Positions 11,996 through 20,597 of a DNA stretch of 64,000 nucleotides are shown here, piece by piece. The notes beneath the pieces were generated by a model. It worked only from the letters and a program-made list of their open reading frames with translations. It was not told the DNA's origin and ran no database searches. A program made the position numbers and the translations under genes. The DNA is taken from NCBI GenBank assembly GCA_022841915.1, contig JALHQN010000001.1:248001-312000 (forward strand). Reading direction: 5' to 3'. Source of the DNA: Burkholderiales bacterium. Its GTDB lineage: Bacteria; Pseudomonadota; Gammaproteobacteria; Burkholderiales; WYBJ01. How positions within the stretch are numbered: the stretch's first letter is position 1; each line of letters opens with the position of its first letter.

Positions 11996-12001
11996 ATTGT
12001 A
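11996..12001 (-). promoter_or_regulatory. Candidate -10 box directly upstream of nadK
   Basis: TACAAT on the minus strand ends 7 nt before the nadK ATG. The best -35-like match (GCGACA) would need a 19-bp spacer, which is long. If used, the nadK transcript would be leaderless. Low confidence because a single hexamer is easily found by chance. Confidence 0.3.
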
Positions 12002-12038
12002 ATGGCAGCCGTCCGGTGCTGTCGCGGTGTTTGCCGGA

Positions 12039-12635
12039 CTAGGACGCTGGCTTGCGAGCAATCAACCGATGCACACGCCTGCCCGAGGATGCGCTCGTCT
12101 CCTCGCGGTCATGCACGAGCTCGCAGCCACTCAGTGCATGGCGGACCGGGCCGGCGGCAAACGCACTGTACAGCCGCCCGACGGCATCGCGGACATCCGC
12201 ACCCTTCGCAACTCGCCAACTCAAATACAGAACACCGCCTGGCGCCAGGATGCGGCAAAGCGAGCGCACCGCCGAGGGCACCTGTGGCCCAGGCAAGTGC
12301 ATGATCACCGTTTCACACAGCACGTTGTCGTACCCGGCATCGGGAAGTCCGTCCAGGTCGGGGAGACGGCCATGACGCAGGCGCAGATGGGGAAACCGCC
12401 GTCTCGCCTCGGCGATGAGCCCCGCAGAAACATCGAGGCCCTCGCACGGGTAACCGTTGCGATCGAGCCAATCGGCATCGCGGCCGCTGCCGCTGCCGAT
12501 ATCGATCGTCCTGCCGCCCATAACGAAGAACTCGCGCCACAGGCGCTGCAAGTCGTCCGGCGGCGGCTGGCTGAGCCACTCGTCGCAATAGGCAGCGGCT
12601 GCGTGGTCGTACGCCGATACGGTCCGCTGGTCCAT
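12039..12635 (-). CDS. Class I SAM-dependent methyltransferase, substrate unknown
   Basis: Small methyltransferase of the UbiE/MenG-like type 11 group. The start ATG 12635 (MDQRTVSAYDHAAAAY) gives 198 residues and fits related proteins; the frame also runs upstream to 12689. Seen: SAM-binding motif I TIDIGSGSGRDADWLDRNG near residue 44, the acidic strand LDVSAGLI, and the post-motif CRILAPGGVLYLSWR. It follows nothing on its strand closely and stands divergent from hrcA across 170 bp. The substrate cannot be read from the sequence. Confidence 0.85.
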   Translation of the reverse strand: MDQRTVSAYDHAAAAYCDEWLSQPPPDDLQRLWREFFVMGGRTIDIGSGSGRDADWLDRNGYPCEGLDVSAGLIAEARRRFPHLRLRHGRLPDLDGLPDAGYDNVLCETVIMHLPGPQVPSAVRSLCRILAPGGVLYLSWRVAKGADVRDAVGRLYSAFAAGPVRHALSGCELVHDREETSASSGRRVHRLIARKPAS

Positions 12636-12771
12636 GTGGTGTTGCCGATTCGATGGGATGGGCTTGCAGTTGGGCCGACGGGGACCCATCTCGTGTCATG
12701 CGAGGCCGCGTTTGTGGCAGCATAAGTCGAGAGACTCCCCTGGTCCAGGACGGGCAACCGCGGAATCGCTC

Positions 12772-12799
12772 TTGCCGCGGGAGTACCAATCGGTAGAAT
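12772..12799 (+). promoter_or_regulatory. Candidate sigma-70 promoter of hrcA
   Basis: TTGCCG (12772-12777), 16-bp spacer, TAGAAT (12794-12799). The box ends 6 nt before the hrcA ATG at 12806. TAG of the box is also an in-frame stop, so hrcA cannot start further upstream. Together these suggest a leaderless hrcA message. Confidence 0.5.
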
Positions 12800-12805
12800 G
12801 AAGCC

Positions 12806-13840
12806 ATGCTCAACGAGCGCGAACAATCCCTGCTGAAGGCCCTGATCGAACGCTACATCGCAGACGGCCAGCCGGTCGGCTCGCGCGTGCTGTCGCGGTA
12901 TTCGGGCCTGGAGCTGAGCCCGGCCAGCATCCGCAACATCATGGCCGACCTCGAAGAAATGGGGTTCATCGCCAGTCCGCACACCTCGGCCGGGCGCATC
13001 CCCACCGCGCGAGGCTACCGACTGTTCGTGGACAATCTGCTGACGGTCCGACCCTTGGCCGATGTCGAGATCAGCCAGCTCGAAGGCCAGATCCAGGCCG
13101 GCTCGGTCGATCGCATGGTGAACTCAGCCTCGCATCTGCTCTCGGAGCTGACGAATTTCGCCGGGGTCGTGCTTGCCCCCAAGCGGCGCAGCGTGGTTTT
13201 CCGCCACCTGGAATTTCTGCGACTAGGCGAGAAGCGCGTCCTGCTCATCATCGTCACGCCTGAAGGCGACGTGCAGAACCGGATTCTCTTCACCGACCGC
13301 AACTACAGCGCCAGCGAACTCGTCGAAGCCACCAATTTCGTGAACCAGCACTACGCGGGGCTGCTGTTCGATGAAATCCGTTTGCGCATCCGGGGCGAGC
13401 TCAAGCAGCTCCAATCCGACATGTCCACGTTGATGAACGCGGCACTGGATGCCGGCAGCGAAGCGGTATCCGAGCCGATCGACAACATGGTGATCTCGGG
13501 CGAGCGCCACCTCCTCGATTTCGAGGACTTGTCGTCTAACATGGCCCGATTGCGGCAGCTCTTCGGTTTGTTCGAAAAAAAGACGGAACTGCTGCAGTTG
13601 CTGGATCTGTCCAGCCGCGCCAACGGCGTGCAGATCTTCATCGGCAACGAGTCGGGCCTCGTGCCGCTCGACGAATGCAGCGTCGTCACGGCATCCTACG
13701 AAGTCGAGGGGCAAGTCGTCGGCACCGTCGGCGTCATCGGACCGACGCGGATGGCCTATGAACGAGTCATCCCGATCGTCGACATTACCGCGAAGCTGCT
13801 CTCCAGCGCCTTGTCGCACCGCGCACGCGGCGACGACTGA
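12806..13840 (+). CDS. hrcA: Heat-inducible transcription repressor HrcA
   Basis: Repressor that binds CIRCE operators of chaperonin genes and depends on GroEL for folding. 344 residues. Seen: N-terminal winged-helix start [17 protein letters not shown] with [21 protein letters not shown], the [15 protein letters not shown] segment, and the C-terminal GAF-like dimerisation part ending [23 protein letters not shown]. No CIRCE-like repeat was found next to hrcA, grpE, dnaK or dnaJ, so its targets are probably elsewhere (groESL). First gene of the co-directional hrcA-hemH-grpE-dnaK-dnaJ block. Confidence 0.97.
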   Translation: MLNEREQSLLKALIERYIADGQPVGSRVLSRYSGLELSPASIRNIMADLEEMGFIASPHTSAGRIPTARGYRLFVDNLLTVRPLADVEISQLEGQIQAGSVDRMVNSASHLLSELTNFAGVVLAPKRRSVVFRHLEFLRLGEKRVLLIIVTPEGDVQNRILFTDRNYSASELVEATNFVNQHYAGLLFDEIRLRIRGELKQLQSDMSTLMNAALDAGSEAVSEPIDNMVISGERHLLDFEDLSSNMARLRQLFGLFEKKTELLQLLDLSSRANGVQIFIGNESGLVPLDECSVVTASYEVEGQVVGTVGVIGPTRMAYERVIPIVDITAKLLSSALSHRARGDD

Positions 13841-13902
13841 GCAGCAGCGCCCGAGCGGACGAACCACAACGAGGCGCTCCGTGCGCGGGACGAGTCAGCA
13901 CC

Positions 13903-14994
13903 ATGCCCAAGTACACCCCCGAACCCCCCTTTAGTCACGGCACAGCGTCGGCGCCGGGCGTCCTGCTGGTTAACCTCGGCACACCGGAAGCACCGACCGC
14001 CGCCGCGCTGCGCACCTATCTGGGGCAATTCCTGTCCGACCCGCGTGTGGTCGAAATTCCAAGAGTGCTCTGGCTGCCTCTCCTGCATGGCGTTATCCTG
14101 CGCACCCGCCCGCGCGAATCCGCGAAGCGCTACGCCGCAGTGTGGACCCCCGAAGGCTCGCCGTTGAAAGTCCATACGGCGCGTCAAGCCACGATGCTGC
14201 GAGGCTACCTCGGAGAGCGTACGCGCACCCGGATCGAGGTGGACTGGGCGATGCGGTACGGCGCCCCCTCCGTGGACCAGGCCCTGAACGCGCTCAAGGC
14301 GCGCGGCTGCGACCGTATTCTGGTCCTGCCGCTGTATCCTCAATATTCGGCCAGCACGACCGCGTCGGTCTTCGATGCAGTCGCCGATTCGCTGGGCCGG
14401 ATGCGCAACGCCCCGGCGCTTCGCTTCATCAAGCATTTCCACGATGATCCCGGCTACATCAAGGCGCTCGCCCAAAGCATCCAGGATTATTGGATGAAGA
14501 CCGGGCGCCCCGATCGCCTCGTGATGAGCTTCCATGGCGTACCGCGATTCAGCCTCGACAAAGGCGACCCTTACCACTGCGAGTGCCAGGTAACGGCACG
14601 TATGCTCGCGAACGAGCTTGGCTTGTCCGCCGAGCGCTACCGGGTGGCATTCCAGTCACGATTCGGCCGAGCCGAGTGGCTGCGCCCCTACACGTCCGAT
14701 GTGCTCACAGAACTCGGTCGCGCGAATGCTGGACGCGTCGACGTGGTCTGCCCCGGCTTTGTCTCCGATTGCCTGGAGACGCTGGAAGAAATCGCCTTGG
14801 AGGCGAAGGAAACCTTTCTGCACGCCGGCGGGCGCAGCTTCCACTACATCCCCTGTCTCAACGAGCGCGACGACTGGATCCGGGTGCTGACCGACATCGC
14901 CCATACCCAGCTACACGGATGGATGCAGACCGACGACGCGCAGGCGCTTGCCGCCTCCCGCGCCCGCGCCTTGGCACTCGGCGCCACCAAGTAA
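13903..14994 (+). CDS. hemH: Ferrochelatase
   Basis: Inserts Fe2+ into protoporphyrin IX, the last step of protoheme synthesis; a peripheral inner-membrane or cytoplasmic enzyme. 363 residues. Seen: [13 protein letters not shown] near residue 21, the porphyrin-contact segment [12 protein letters not shown], the active-site His in [10 protein letters not shown] near residue 208, and [14 protein letters not shown] with the conserved Glu residues. It sits between hrcA and grpE, a recurring betaproteobacterial order, 62 bp after hrcA. Confidence 0.97.
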   Translation: MPKYTPEPPFSHGTASAPGVLLVNLGTPEAPTAAALRTYLGQFLSDPRVVEIPRVLWLPLLHGVILRTRPRESAKRYAAVWTPEGSPLKVHTARQATMLRGYLGERTRTRIEVDWAMRYGAPSVDQALNALKARGCDRILVLPLYPQYSASTTASVFDAVADSLGRMRNAPALRFIKHFHDDPGYIKALAQSIQDYWMKTGRPDRLVMSFHGVPRFSLDKGDPYHCECQVTARMLANELGLSAERYRVAFQSRFGRAEWLRPYTSDVLTELGRANAGRVDVVCPGFVSDCLETLEEIALEAKETFLHAGGRSFHYIPCLNERDDWIRVLTDIAHTQLHGWMQTDDAQALAASRARALALGATK

Positions 14995-15063
14995 GTTCCG
15001 CGCTCGAATGGTTCGCCCGAACGCGCAATGAAGGCGCGCGGCCGCGATCGTCGGCTCGCTCCC

Positions 15064-15092
15064 CTTGAAAAAAAACGCACGCAGCCCAATGT
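15064..15092 (+). promoter_or_regulatory. Sigma-32 (heat-shock) promoter of grpE
   Basis: CTTGAA (15064-15069), 15-nt spacer, CCCAATGT (15085-15092). This matches the E. coli sigma-32 consensus CTTGAA / CCCCATNT in all but one specified base, with a spacer in the known range. It lies 26 nt before the grpE start codon. Confidence 0.7.
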
Positions 15093-15118
15093 GCCCCCAT
15101 GTTCACAGGAGATAAGTA

Positions 15119-15691
15119 ATGCAGGATCTACCGAAGAGTCCTTCTGCCAGCCACCCTGAAGATGCCGGCGCGAACGCGGCGGGCACGCCCGACAATCACG
15201 CCGAGGCTAGCGAGCGCGAGAGCATGCCCAACACCGAGCAGCTGCTGCGCCAGGCGGAGTTGCAGGCGCAGGAGCACCACGATGCGTGGCTGCGAGCCAA
15301 GGCAGAGATGGAAAACATTCGTCGACGCGCGCAACTGGATGTGGCCAATGCGCACAAATTCGGCGTCGAAAGCTTTGCCAGCGCGCTGCTGCCGGTGAAA
15401 GACAGCCTGGAAGCCGCGCTCGCCGCCCAAAACAATACCGTCGAGAGCATCCGCAGCGGCGTCGAACTCACCTTGAAGCAGCTTTCTGCCGCATTCGACA
15501 AGTTCAGCTTGTGCGAAATCAATCCCCAGGCGGGCGAGAAATTCGATCCGCACCGTCATCAAGCCATGAGCGCGGTCGAGGCTGACCAGCCGCCCAACAC
15601 GGTCGTACAGGTATTCCAAAAGGGCTACATGCTGCACGATCGCATCGCTCGGCCCGCGCTGGTGTGCGTGGCGAAGCCGAAAGATGCCTGA
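15119..15691 (+). CDS. grpE: Nucleotide exchange factor GrpE
   Basis: Releases ADP from DnaK in the chaperone cycle. 190 residues. The N-terminal 40 residues are polar and disordered-looking; then comes the long dimerisation helix (about 40-90) and the beta domain with the conserved [34 protein letters not shown] and [19 protein letters not shown]. The ATG at 15119 follows AGGAGATAAGTA. It is the first of the three KJE chaperone genes, under a sigma-32-type promoter. Confidence 0.97.
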   Translation: MQDLPKSPSASHPEDAGANAAGTPDNHAEASERESMPNTEQLLRQAELQAQEHHDAWLRAKAEMENIRRRAQLDVANAHKFGVESFASALLPVKDSLEAALAAQNNTVESIRSGVELTLKQLSAAFDKFSLCEINPQAGEKFDPHRHQAMSAVEADQPPNTVVQVFQKGYMLHDRIARPALVCVAKPKDA

Positions 15692-15692
15692 A

Positions 15693-15719
15693 CTTGAAAA
15701 TACAGGAAAAACCCCAAAC
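15693..15719 (+). promoter_or_regulatory. Sigma-32-like promoter of dnaK
   Basis: CTTGAA (15693-15698), 13-nt spacer, then CCCCAAAC (15712-15719). It starts 1 nt after the grpE stop codon and would give a leader of about 95 nt before dnaK. A second CTTGAA at 15730-15735 has no convincing -10 partner. Confidence 0.6.
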
Positions 15720-15736
15720 TCCTTGTTAACTTGAAT

Positions 15737-15751
15737 GCCCCTGTGAGGGGC
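15737..15751 (+). promoter_or_regulatory. Hairpin in the dnaK 5' leader
   Basis: GCCCCT (15737-15742) and AGGGGC (15746-15751) form a 6-bp GC-rich stem with a 3-nt loop, without a U-run after it. It would be transcribed from the sigma-32-like promoter just upstream. A 5' stabiliser or structural role is possible; a terminator is unlikely. Confidence 0.35.
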
Positions 15752-15820
15752 CGAAAATACCCGTTCGGCGCCTCCTGGCCGGCAGTCCACACTGAACACA
15801 CGCTGAAATAGGAAATCGAC

Positions 15821-17764
15821 ATGGCAAAAACGATAGGCATCGATCTGGGCACCACGAACTCGTGCGTCTCCATCATGGAAAACGGCCAGCCCAAGGTGAT
15901 CGAGAACTCGGAGGGCGCGCGCACCACCCCTTCGATCGTCGCCTACGCGGAGGACGGTGAGGTTCTCGTGGGCGCACCTGCCAAGCGCCAAGCCGTCACC
16001 AATCCGAAGAACACGCTATTCGCCGTCAAGCGGCTCATCGGACGTCGCTTCAAGGACGCCGAAGTGCAGAAGGCCATCAAGCATTCGCCCTTCCCCATCG
16101 TGGAAGCCACCAATGGCGACGCATGGGTCGAGGCGCGCGGCACGAAGATGGCGCCCCCCGAAGTGTCGGCCCAAGTGCTGATGAAGATGAAGAAGACGGC
16201 CGAGGACTACCTGGGCGAGCCGGTGACCGAAGCCGTCATCACCGTGCCTGCGTACTTCAACGATTCGCAACGCCAGGCAACCAAGGACGCCGGACGCATC
16301 GCGGGTCTGGAGGTCAAGCGGATCATCAACGAACCGACGGCCGCGGCCCTCGCCTTCGGCATGGACAAGAAGAAGGGCGATCGGAAGATTGCCGTCTACG
16401 ACTTGGGCGGCGGCACGTTCGATGTGTCCGTCATCGAGATCGCGGAAGTCGAAGGCGAACACCAGTTCGAAGTGCTCTCCACCAACGGCGACACCTTCCT
16501 CGGCGGCGAAGACTTCGATCAGCGCGTCATCGAATATCTGTGCGATGAATTCAAGAAAGACAGCGGCATCGACTTGCGCAAGGACATTCTCGCGCTGCAG
16601 CGGCTCAAGGACGCGGCCGAGAAGGCCAAGATCGAACTCTCCTCGTCGCAGCAAACCGAGGTCAACCTGCCGTATGTCACTGCCGATGCGAGCGGCCCGA
16701 AGCACCTCGCCGTGAAGATCACCCGGGCGAAGTTCGAGAGCCTGGTGGAAGACCTCATCGAGCGCACGATCGAGCCCTGCCGCACCGCCATCAAGGACGC
16801 AGGCATCAAGCTCACCGACATCGAGGACGTGATCCTGGTCGGCGGCCAGACACGCATGCCCAAGGTGCAGGACAAGGTGAAGGAGTTCTTCGGTCGCGAG
16901 CCGCGCAAGGACGTGAATCCGGACGAGGCTGTTGCGGTGGGCGCGTCGATCCAGGCGGGCGTGCTGCAAGGCGACGTCAAGGACGTGCTGCTGCTCGACG
17001 TGACACCGCTCTCCCTGGGCATCGAAACCCTGGGAGGCGTGATGACCAAGCTCATCCACAAGAACACCACGATTCCGACCAAGGCCAATCAGGTGTTCTC
17101 GACTGCCGACGACAACCAGACGGCGGTGACCATCCATGTTCTGCAGGGCGAACGCGAGATGTCGGCTCACAACAAGAGCCTCGGGCAGTTCAACCTGACC
17201 GACATCCCGCCCTCCCCGCGCGGCATGCCGCAGATCGAGGTGACTTTCGACATCGACGCCAACGGCATCCTGCACGTATCGGCCAAGGACAAGGCCACGG
17301 GCAAGGAGAACAAGATCAAGATCCAGGCGAGCTCCGGCTTGTCCGAGGACGAGATCCAGCGCATGGTGAAGGATGCCGAAGCGCACGCCGAGGACGACCG
17401 CAAGGCACGCGAACTGATCGACGCACGCAATCAGTGCGACAGCATGATCCACTCGGTGAAGAAGTCGCTCGCTGAATACGGCGACAAAGTGAGCGCAGAA
17501 GAGAAAGGCAGCATCGAGGGCGCACTCAAGGAAGCCGAGGAAGCGCTGAAGTCGGACGACAAGGCAGCGATCGAAGCCAAAACCCAGGCGCTCGCCCAGG
17601 CCGCGCACAAACTGGCCGAGCAGATGTACAAAGACCAGCAACCCCAGGGGCAACCCGGGGCGGGAGAAGCAGGGGCGCAGGGCGGCACCTCCGGCGGCGG
17701 ATCCAAGCAGGACGACAGCAACGTGGTCGACGCCGAGTTCGAGGAAGTGAAGGACAAGAAGTAG
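15821..17764 (+). CDS. dnaK: Chaperone DnaK (Hsp70)
   Basis: ATP-dependent Hsp70 chaperone. 647 residues, standard length. Seen: phosphate-loop start [18 protein letters not shown], second signature [15 protein letters not shown] near residue 195, third signature [14 protein letters not shown] near residue 340, the interdomain linker [11 protein letters not shown] near residue 390, and the substrate-binding domain with a Gly/Gln-rich C-terminal tail ending [14 protein letters not shown]. The ATG at 15821 follows AGGAAA. It lies 129 bp after grpE with its own heat-shock-type promoter. Confidence 0.98.
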   Translation: MAKTIGIDLGTTNSCVSIMENGQPKVIENSEGARTTPSIVAYAEDGEVLVGAPAKRQAVTNPKNTLFAVKRLIGRRFKDAEVQKAIKHSPFPIVEATNGDAWVEARGTKMAPPEVSAQVLMKMKKTAEDYLGEPVTEAVITVPAYFNDSQRQATKDAGRIAGLEVKRIINEPTAAALAFGMDKKKGDRKIAVYDLGGGTFDVSVIEIAEVEGEHQFEVLSTNGDTFLGGEDFDQRVIEYLCDEFKKDSGIDLRKDILALQRLKDAAEKAKIELSSSQQTEVNLPYVTADASGPKHLAVKITRAKFESLVEDLIERTIEPCRTAIKDAGIKLTDIEDVILVGGQTRMPKVQDKVKEFFGREPRKDVNPDEAVAVGASIQAGVLQGDVKDVLLLDVTPLSLGIETLGGVMTKLIHKNTTIPTKANQVFSTADDNQTAVTIHVLQGEREMSAHNKSLGQFNLTDIPPSPRGMPQIEVTFDIDANGILHVSAKDKATGKENKIKIQASSGLSEDEIQRMVKDAEAHAEDDRKARELIDARNQCDSMIHSVKKSLAEYGDKVSAEEKGSIEGALKEAEEALKSDDKAAIEAKTQALAQAAHKLAEQMYKDQQPQGQPGAGEAGAQGGTSGGGSKQDDSNVVDAEFEEVKDKK

Positions 17765-18197
17765 GACGCAGAGCGCCGCAGGCAAAGGGAGAACGGTGAC
17801 GAGACCCATCGCCGTTCACTCCGCGCCCGCAGCGACCAATCGAGCCGGCAGAGGTCTTTACCGGCTCGATTGCCGTTTGCGCGACCGACCGACGCTTCGC
17901 TCAACACACGAACGCGCCTATCGGCGCCTGGACCAGACCATGGATCGCCGGATTTCCTGCATGATCGGTGTGTATCGAATGCCCGAAGGGAAACAAGTAT
18001 GCAATGGGCACATCGGCGAAAATCGATCGATGCTTGGTAATCGAGCAGCGACTCGGGTACGCTCCGCGTGAATCCAAAGCGAAAGCCTCGAGCGCACGCC
18101 GCGTCGAACTCGGCGCGGCTGTTCGCTTCCCCGCGGCGATGTCGCGCGATGCCGCGAATAGCACCCCCTAACTCACTTTAAACGTTCACTGTCTCAC
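17765..18197. other. 433-bp spacer between dnaK and dnaJ
   Basis: No gene supported. Two short open frames across it (17796-18071 and 17968-18171, plus strand) have no recognisable protein character. It contains a strong hairpin at 17837-17872. The spacer is long for a dnaK-dnaJ pair, and dnaJ may be driven by readthrough or an unrecognised promoter. The 15 bases before the dnaJ ATG show no purine-rich ribosome site. Confidence 0.6.
17837..17872 (+). terminator. Terminator-like hairpin after dnaK
   Basis: CAATCGAGCCGG (17837-17848) and CCGGCTCGATTG (17861-17872) form a perfect 12-bp stem with a 12-nt loop, 73 bp after the dnaK stop. The following bases (CCGTTTGCG) are only mildly U-rich. It may attenuate transcription into dnaJ or stabilise the dnaK 3' end. 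Confidence 0.5.
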
Positions 18198-19310
18198 ATG
18201 GCCAAACGAGATTACTACGAAGTACTGGGGCTCGGTCGCGACGCCTCCGAGGACGAGATCAAGAAGTCCTATCGCCGGTTGGCAATGAAGTTCCATCCCG
18301 ACCGCAACCCTGACAACCCCAAAGCCGAGGAATCTTTCAAAGAGGCCAAGGAAGCCTACGAAATCCTGAGCGATGCCAACAAGCGCGCCGCTTACGATCA
18401 GTACGGCCACGCCGGCGTGGACGCCAGTGCCGGAGGACAAGGTCCCGGCTTCAGCGGGTTCGCGGACGCCTTCGGCGATATCTTCGGCGACATCTTCGGC
18501 GGCGGACGCGGTCGCTCCAATGTCTATCGGGGAGCGGACCTTCGCTACAACCTCGAGGTCACCCTCGAGGAGGCGGCCCGCGGGACCGACACCAAGATAC
18601 GAGTCCCCGCGCTCGAAGAGTGCGAAACCTGCCACGGCACGGGAGCAAAACCCGGCACGCAACCGGTGAGTTGTCCGACCTGCGGCGGCCACGGCCAGGT
18701 GCGCATGCAGCAGGGTTTCTTCTCCATTCAGCAGACCTGCCCGAAGTGCCACGGCAGCGGCAAGGTCGTTCCCACGCCTTGCAGCACCTGTCAGGGCGCA
18801 GGCCGTGTGAAGAAGCACAAGACGCTGGCGGTGAAGATTCCCGCCGGTGTGGACGAAGGCGATCGCATTCGGCTCTCCGGCGAAGGCGAAGCCGGGGCGA
18901 ACGGCGGCCCGCCCGGTGATCTCTACGTCGTCATACACATCCGCCAGCATGCCGTGTTCACGCGCGACCACAACGATCTGCACTGCGAGATGCCGATCAG
19001 CATCACCACGGCAGCCCTGGGGGGCGAGATCGAGATTCCGACGCTCGACGGCTCGGCGAAGATCAAGATTCCGGCCGAGACCCAGACGGGCAAGATATTC
19101 CGTCTGCGGGGCAAAGGCATCAAGGGCGTGCGCTCCGCGCAGTTCGGCGATCTGCTCTGCCATGTCATGGTCGAGACCCCGGTCAATCTCACCGCTCGGC
19201 AGAAAGAGTTGCTCGAAGAACTGGAGGCCATCAGCGCGTCGCACGAAGGCCATCACAACCCACGAGCCAAGTCCTGGATGGACAAGGTGAAGGAGTTCTT
19301 CAGCGCTTAG
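18198..19310 (+). CDS. dnaJ: Chaperone DnaJ (Hsp40)
   Basis: Co-chaperone that delivers substrates to DnaK and stimulates its ATPase. 370 residues, usual length. Seen: J domain with the HPD motif in KFHPDRNPD near residue 33, a Gly/Phe-rich region near 75-110, and four zinc-binding CxxCxGxG repeats ([32 protein letters not shown]) at about residues 143-200. The start is fixed by the canonical [12 protein letters not shown]-terminus although no Shine-Dalgarno sequence precedes it. Confidence 0.98.
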   Translation: MAKRDYYEVLGLGRDASEDEIKKSYRRLAMKFHPDRNPDNPKAEESFKEAKEAYEILSDANKRAAYDQYGHAGVDASAGGQGPGFSGFADAFGDIFGDIFGGGRGRSNVYRGADLRYNLEVTLEEAARGTDTKIRVPALEECETCHGTGAKPGTQPVSCPTCGGHGQVRMQQGFFSIQQTCPKCHGSGKVVPTPCSTCQGAGRVKKHKTLAVKIPAGVDEGDRIRLSGEGEAGANGGPPGDLYVVIHIRQHAVFTRDHNDLHCEMPISITTAALGGEIEIPTLDGSAKIKIPAETQTGKIFRLRGKGIKGVRSAQFGDLLCHVMVETPVNLTARQKELLEELEAISASHEGHHNPRAKSWMDKVKEFFSA

Positions 19311-19613
19311 CATGCGAACTCGAGGCACCCTGCCCCGCCGCCGGCGCCTTTGAGCCCTCGCAGCGCAAGACAGCTCGGCATCGCTGCGAGGCTGTTCCAA
19401 TATCGACGCAACACGACTCGTCGGTTGCAGCGCTGCGACAGCGAGCACACGCAGCCCCGATGCGAAAACAGCATCGGACAAAATCAGTAGGGCGACTTGA
19501 CTCCCCGAAGATCGAAGCTCGCGCTCGCCAGCGTCTCGCCCAACACGCCGGCCACGAGCAAGGCTGGTATTCTTTGCGACGGAAACCACAAACGAGTTCG
19601 TCGAGGAGGAGCC
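19311..19613. other. 303-bp spacer after dnaJ
   Basis: No gene supported. It carries two inverted repeats: a 10-bp stem at 19356-19365/19382-19391, and CCGATGC (19457-19463) with GCATCGG (19471-19477) around GAAAACA. Neither is followed by a U-run. The 3' part holds the ribosome site of the next gene. Confidence 0.5.
19356..19391 (+). terminator. Hairpin downstream of dnaJ, possible terminator
   Basis: CCTCGCAGCG (19356-19365) pairs perfectly with CGCTGCGAGG (19382-19391), loop 16 nt, 45 bp after the dnaJ stop. It marks the boundary between the heat-shock block and the accessory region. The U-tract is absent, so factor-independent termination is uncertain. Confidence 0.4.
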
Positions 19614-20597
19614 ATGAAGCCTGCCGTGAGCAATCGACTGTGTATCCTGGGATTGGGTCTGACGACCTTGCACTTCGCTCCGAGCGCCGTAGGGCAGGAG
19701 TACCCGGTGCGCCCGGTCAAGATCATCATCTCCTTTACCGCGGGCGGCCCTACCGACATCGTCGCACGGCTCCTGGCTCACCGGATGTCCGAGGCAACCG
19801 GCCAGCAGTTTCTGGTCGACAACCGCCCCGGCGGCGGCGGAACGATCGGCGCCAACCTCGCGGCGCGCTCCGCCCCGGATGGCTACACGCTCTACGTCGG
19901 TGGCATCACGAGCATGTCGATGGCGCCGCATGTGCACAGGAAGCTGCCTTACGATCCCTTCAAGGATTTCGCGCCGATCACCAAGCTGACGATACAGCCG
20001 CTCATGTTGATGGTGCACCCCTCCTTGCCGGTGCGCTCGGTGCAGGAGTTCATCAAGCTCGCTCGCGCTCGACCCGGTCAACTCGACTATGCTTCCTCCG
20101 GCCTCGGCGGCACCGGCCACCTCGCGGGCGAACTGTTCAAAAGCGTGACCGGCACGCAAATGATGCATATCCCTTACAAGAGCGCCGGCCCCGCGCTCAC
20201 CGACCTCACGGCCGGCCAGGTGCAGGTGATGTTCGGCACCATGCTCGCTGCCGTGCCGCTGATCAAGAACGGCAAGATCCGTCCGATCGCCGTCACCAGC
20301 GACAAGCGCACGGTGGCCCTGCCGGAAGTGCCGACGTTCATCGAGTCGGGGCTGCGCAATTTCGAGGCTGTCTCCTGGAACTGCATGGTGGCGCCGGCCG
20401 GCACGCCCGAGCCCGTGATCCAGCGCCTGAACACCGAACTGGTGAAGATCGTCAACGATCCCACGGTGCTTCAGCGCCTGACGGCCGATGGCGTCGTGGG
20501 CGCCGGCAGCACGCCGCAGCAACTCGCCGCCTACATCAAGTCGGAATCCGAGAAGTGGGGAAAGGTCATTCGTGATGCCGGGGTCAAGCCCAACTGA
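19614..20597 (+). CDS. Bug-family (TctC-like) periplasmic substrate-binding receptor
   Basis: Extracytoplasmic solute receptor of the tripartite tricarboxylate transporter type, a family strongly expanded in Burkholderiales. 327 residues. ATG 19614 is preceded by GAGGAGGAGCC, and a signal peptide follows (about residues 1-27, cleaved near SAVGQ-EYP). Family signatures seen: YPVRPVKIIISFTAGGPTD, VDNRPGGGGTIGANLAA, PDGYTLYVGG and VPTFIESGL. No TctA or TctB membrane genes lie nearby, so it is an orphan receptor as Bug proteins often are. Its 3' end overlaps the next gene by 23 bp, which hints that its ligand is an organic acid handled by that ligase. Confidence 0.92.
   Translation: MKPAVSNRLCILGLGLTTLHFAPSAVGQEYPVRPVKIIISFTAGGPTDIVARLLAHRMSEATGQQFLVDNRPGGGGTIGANLAARSAPDGYTLYVGGITSMSMAPHVHRKLPYDPFKDFAPITKLTIQPLMLMVHPSLPVRSVQEFIKLARARPGQLDYASSGLGGTGHLAGELFKSVTGTQMMHIPYKSAGPALTDLTAGQVQVMFGTMLAAVPLIKNGKIRPIAVTSDKRTVALPEVPTFIESGLRNFEAVSWNCMVAPAGTPEPVIQRLNTELVKIVNDPTVLQRLTADGVVGAGSTPQQLAAYIKSESEKWGKVIRDAGVKPN

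Noticed and set aside
16016-17809. 597-residue open frame on the minus strand opposite dnaK
   Set aside because: Antisense shadow of dnaK with no independent signal.
12806-18198. CIRCE operator near hrcA/grpE/dnaK/dnaJ
   Set aside because: No TTAGCACTC-N9-GAGTGCTAA-like repeat found in the intergenic regions.
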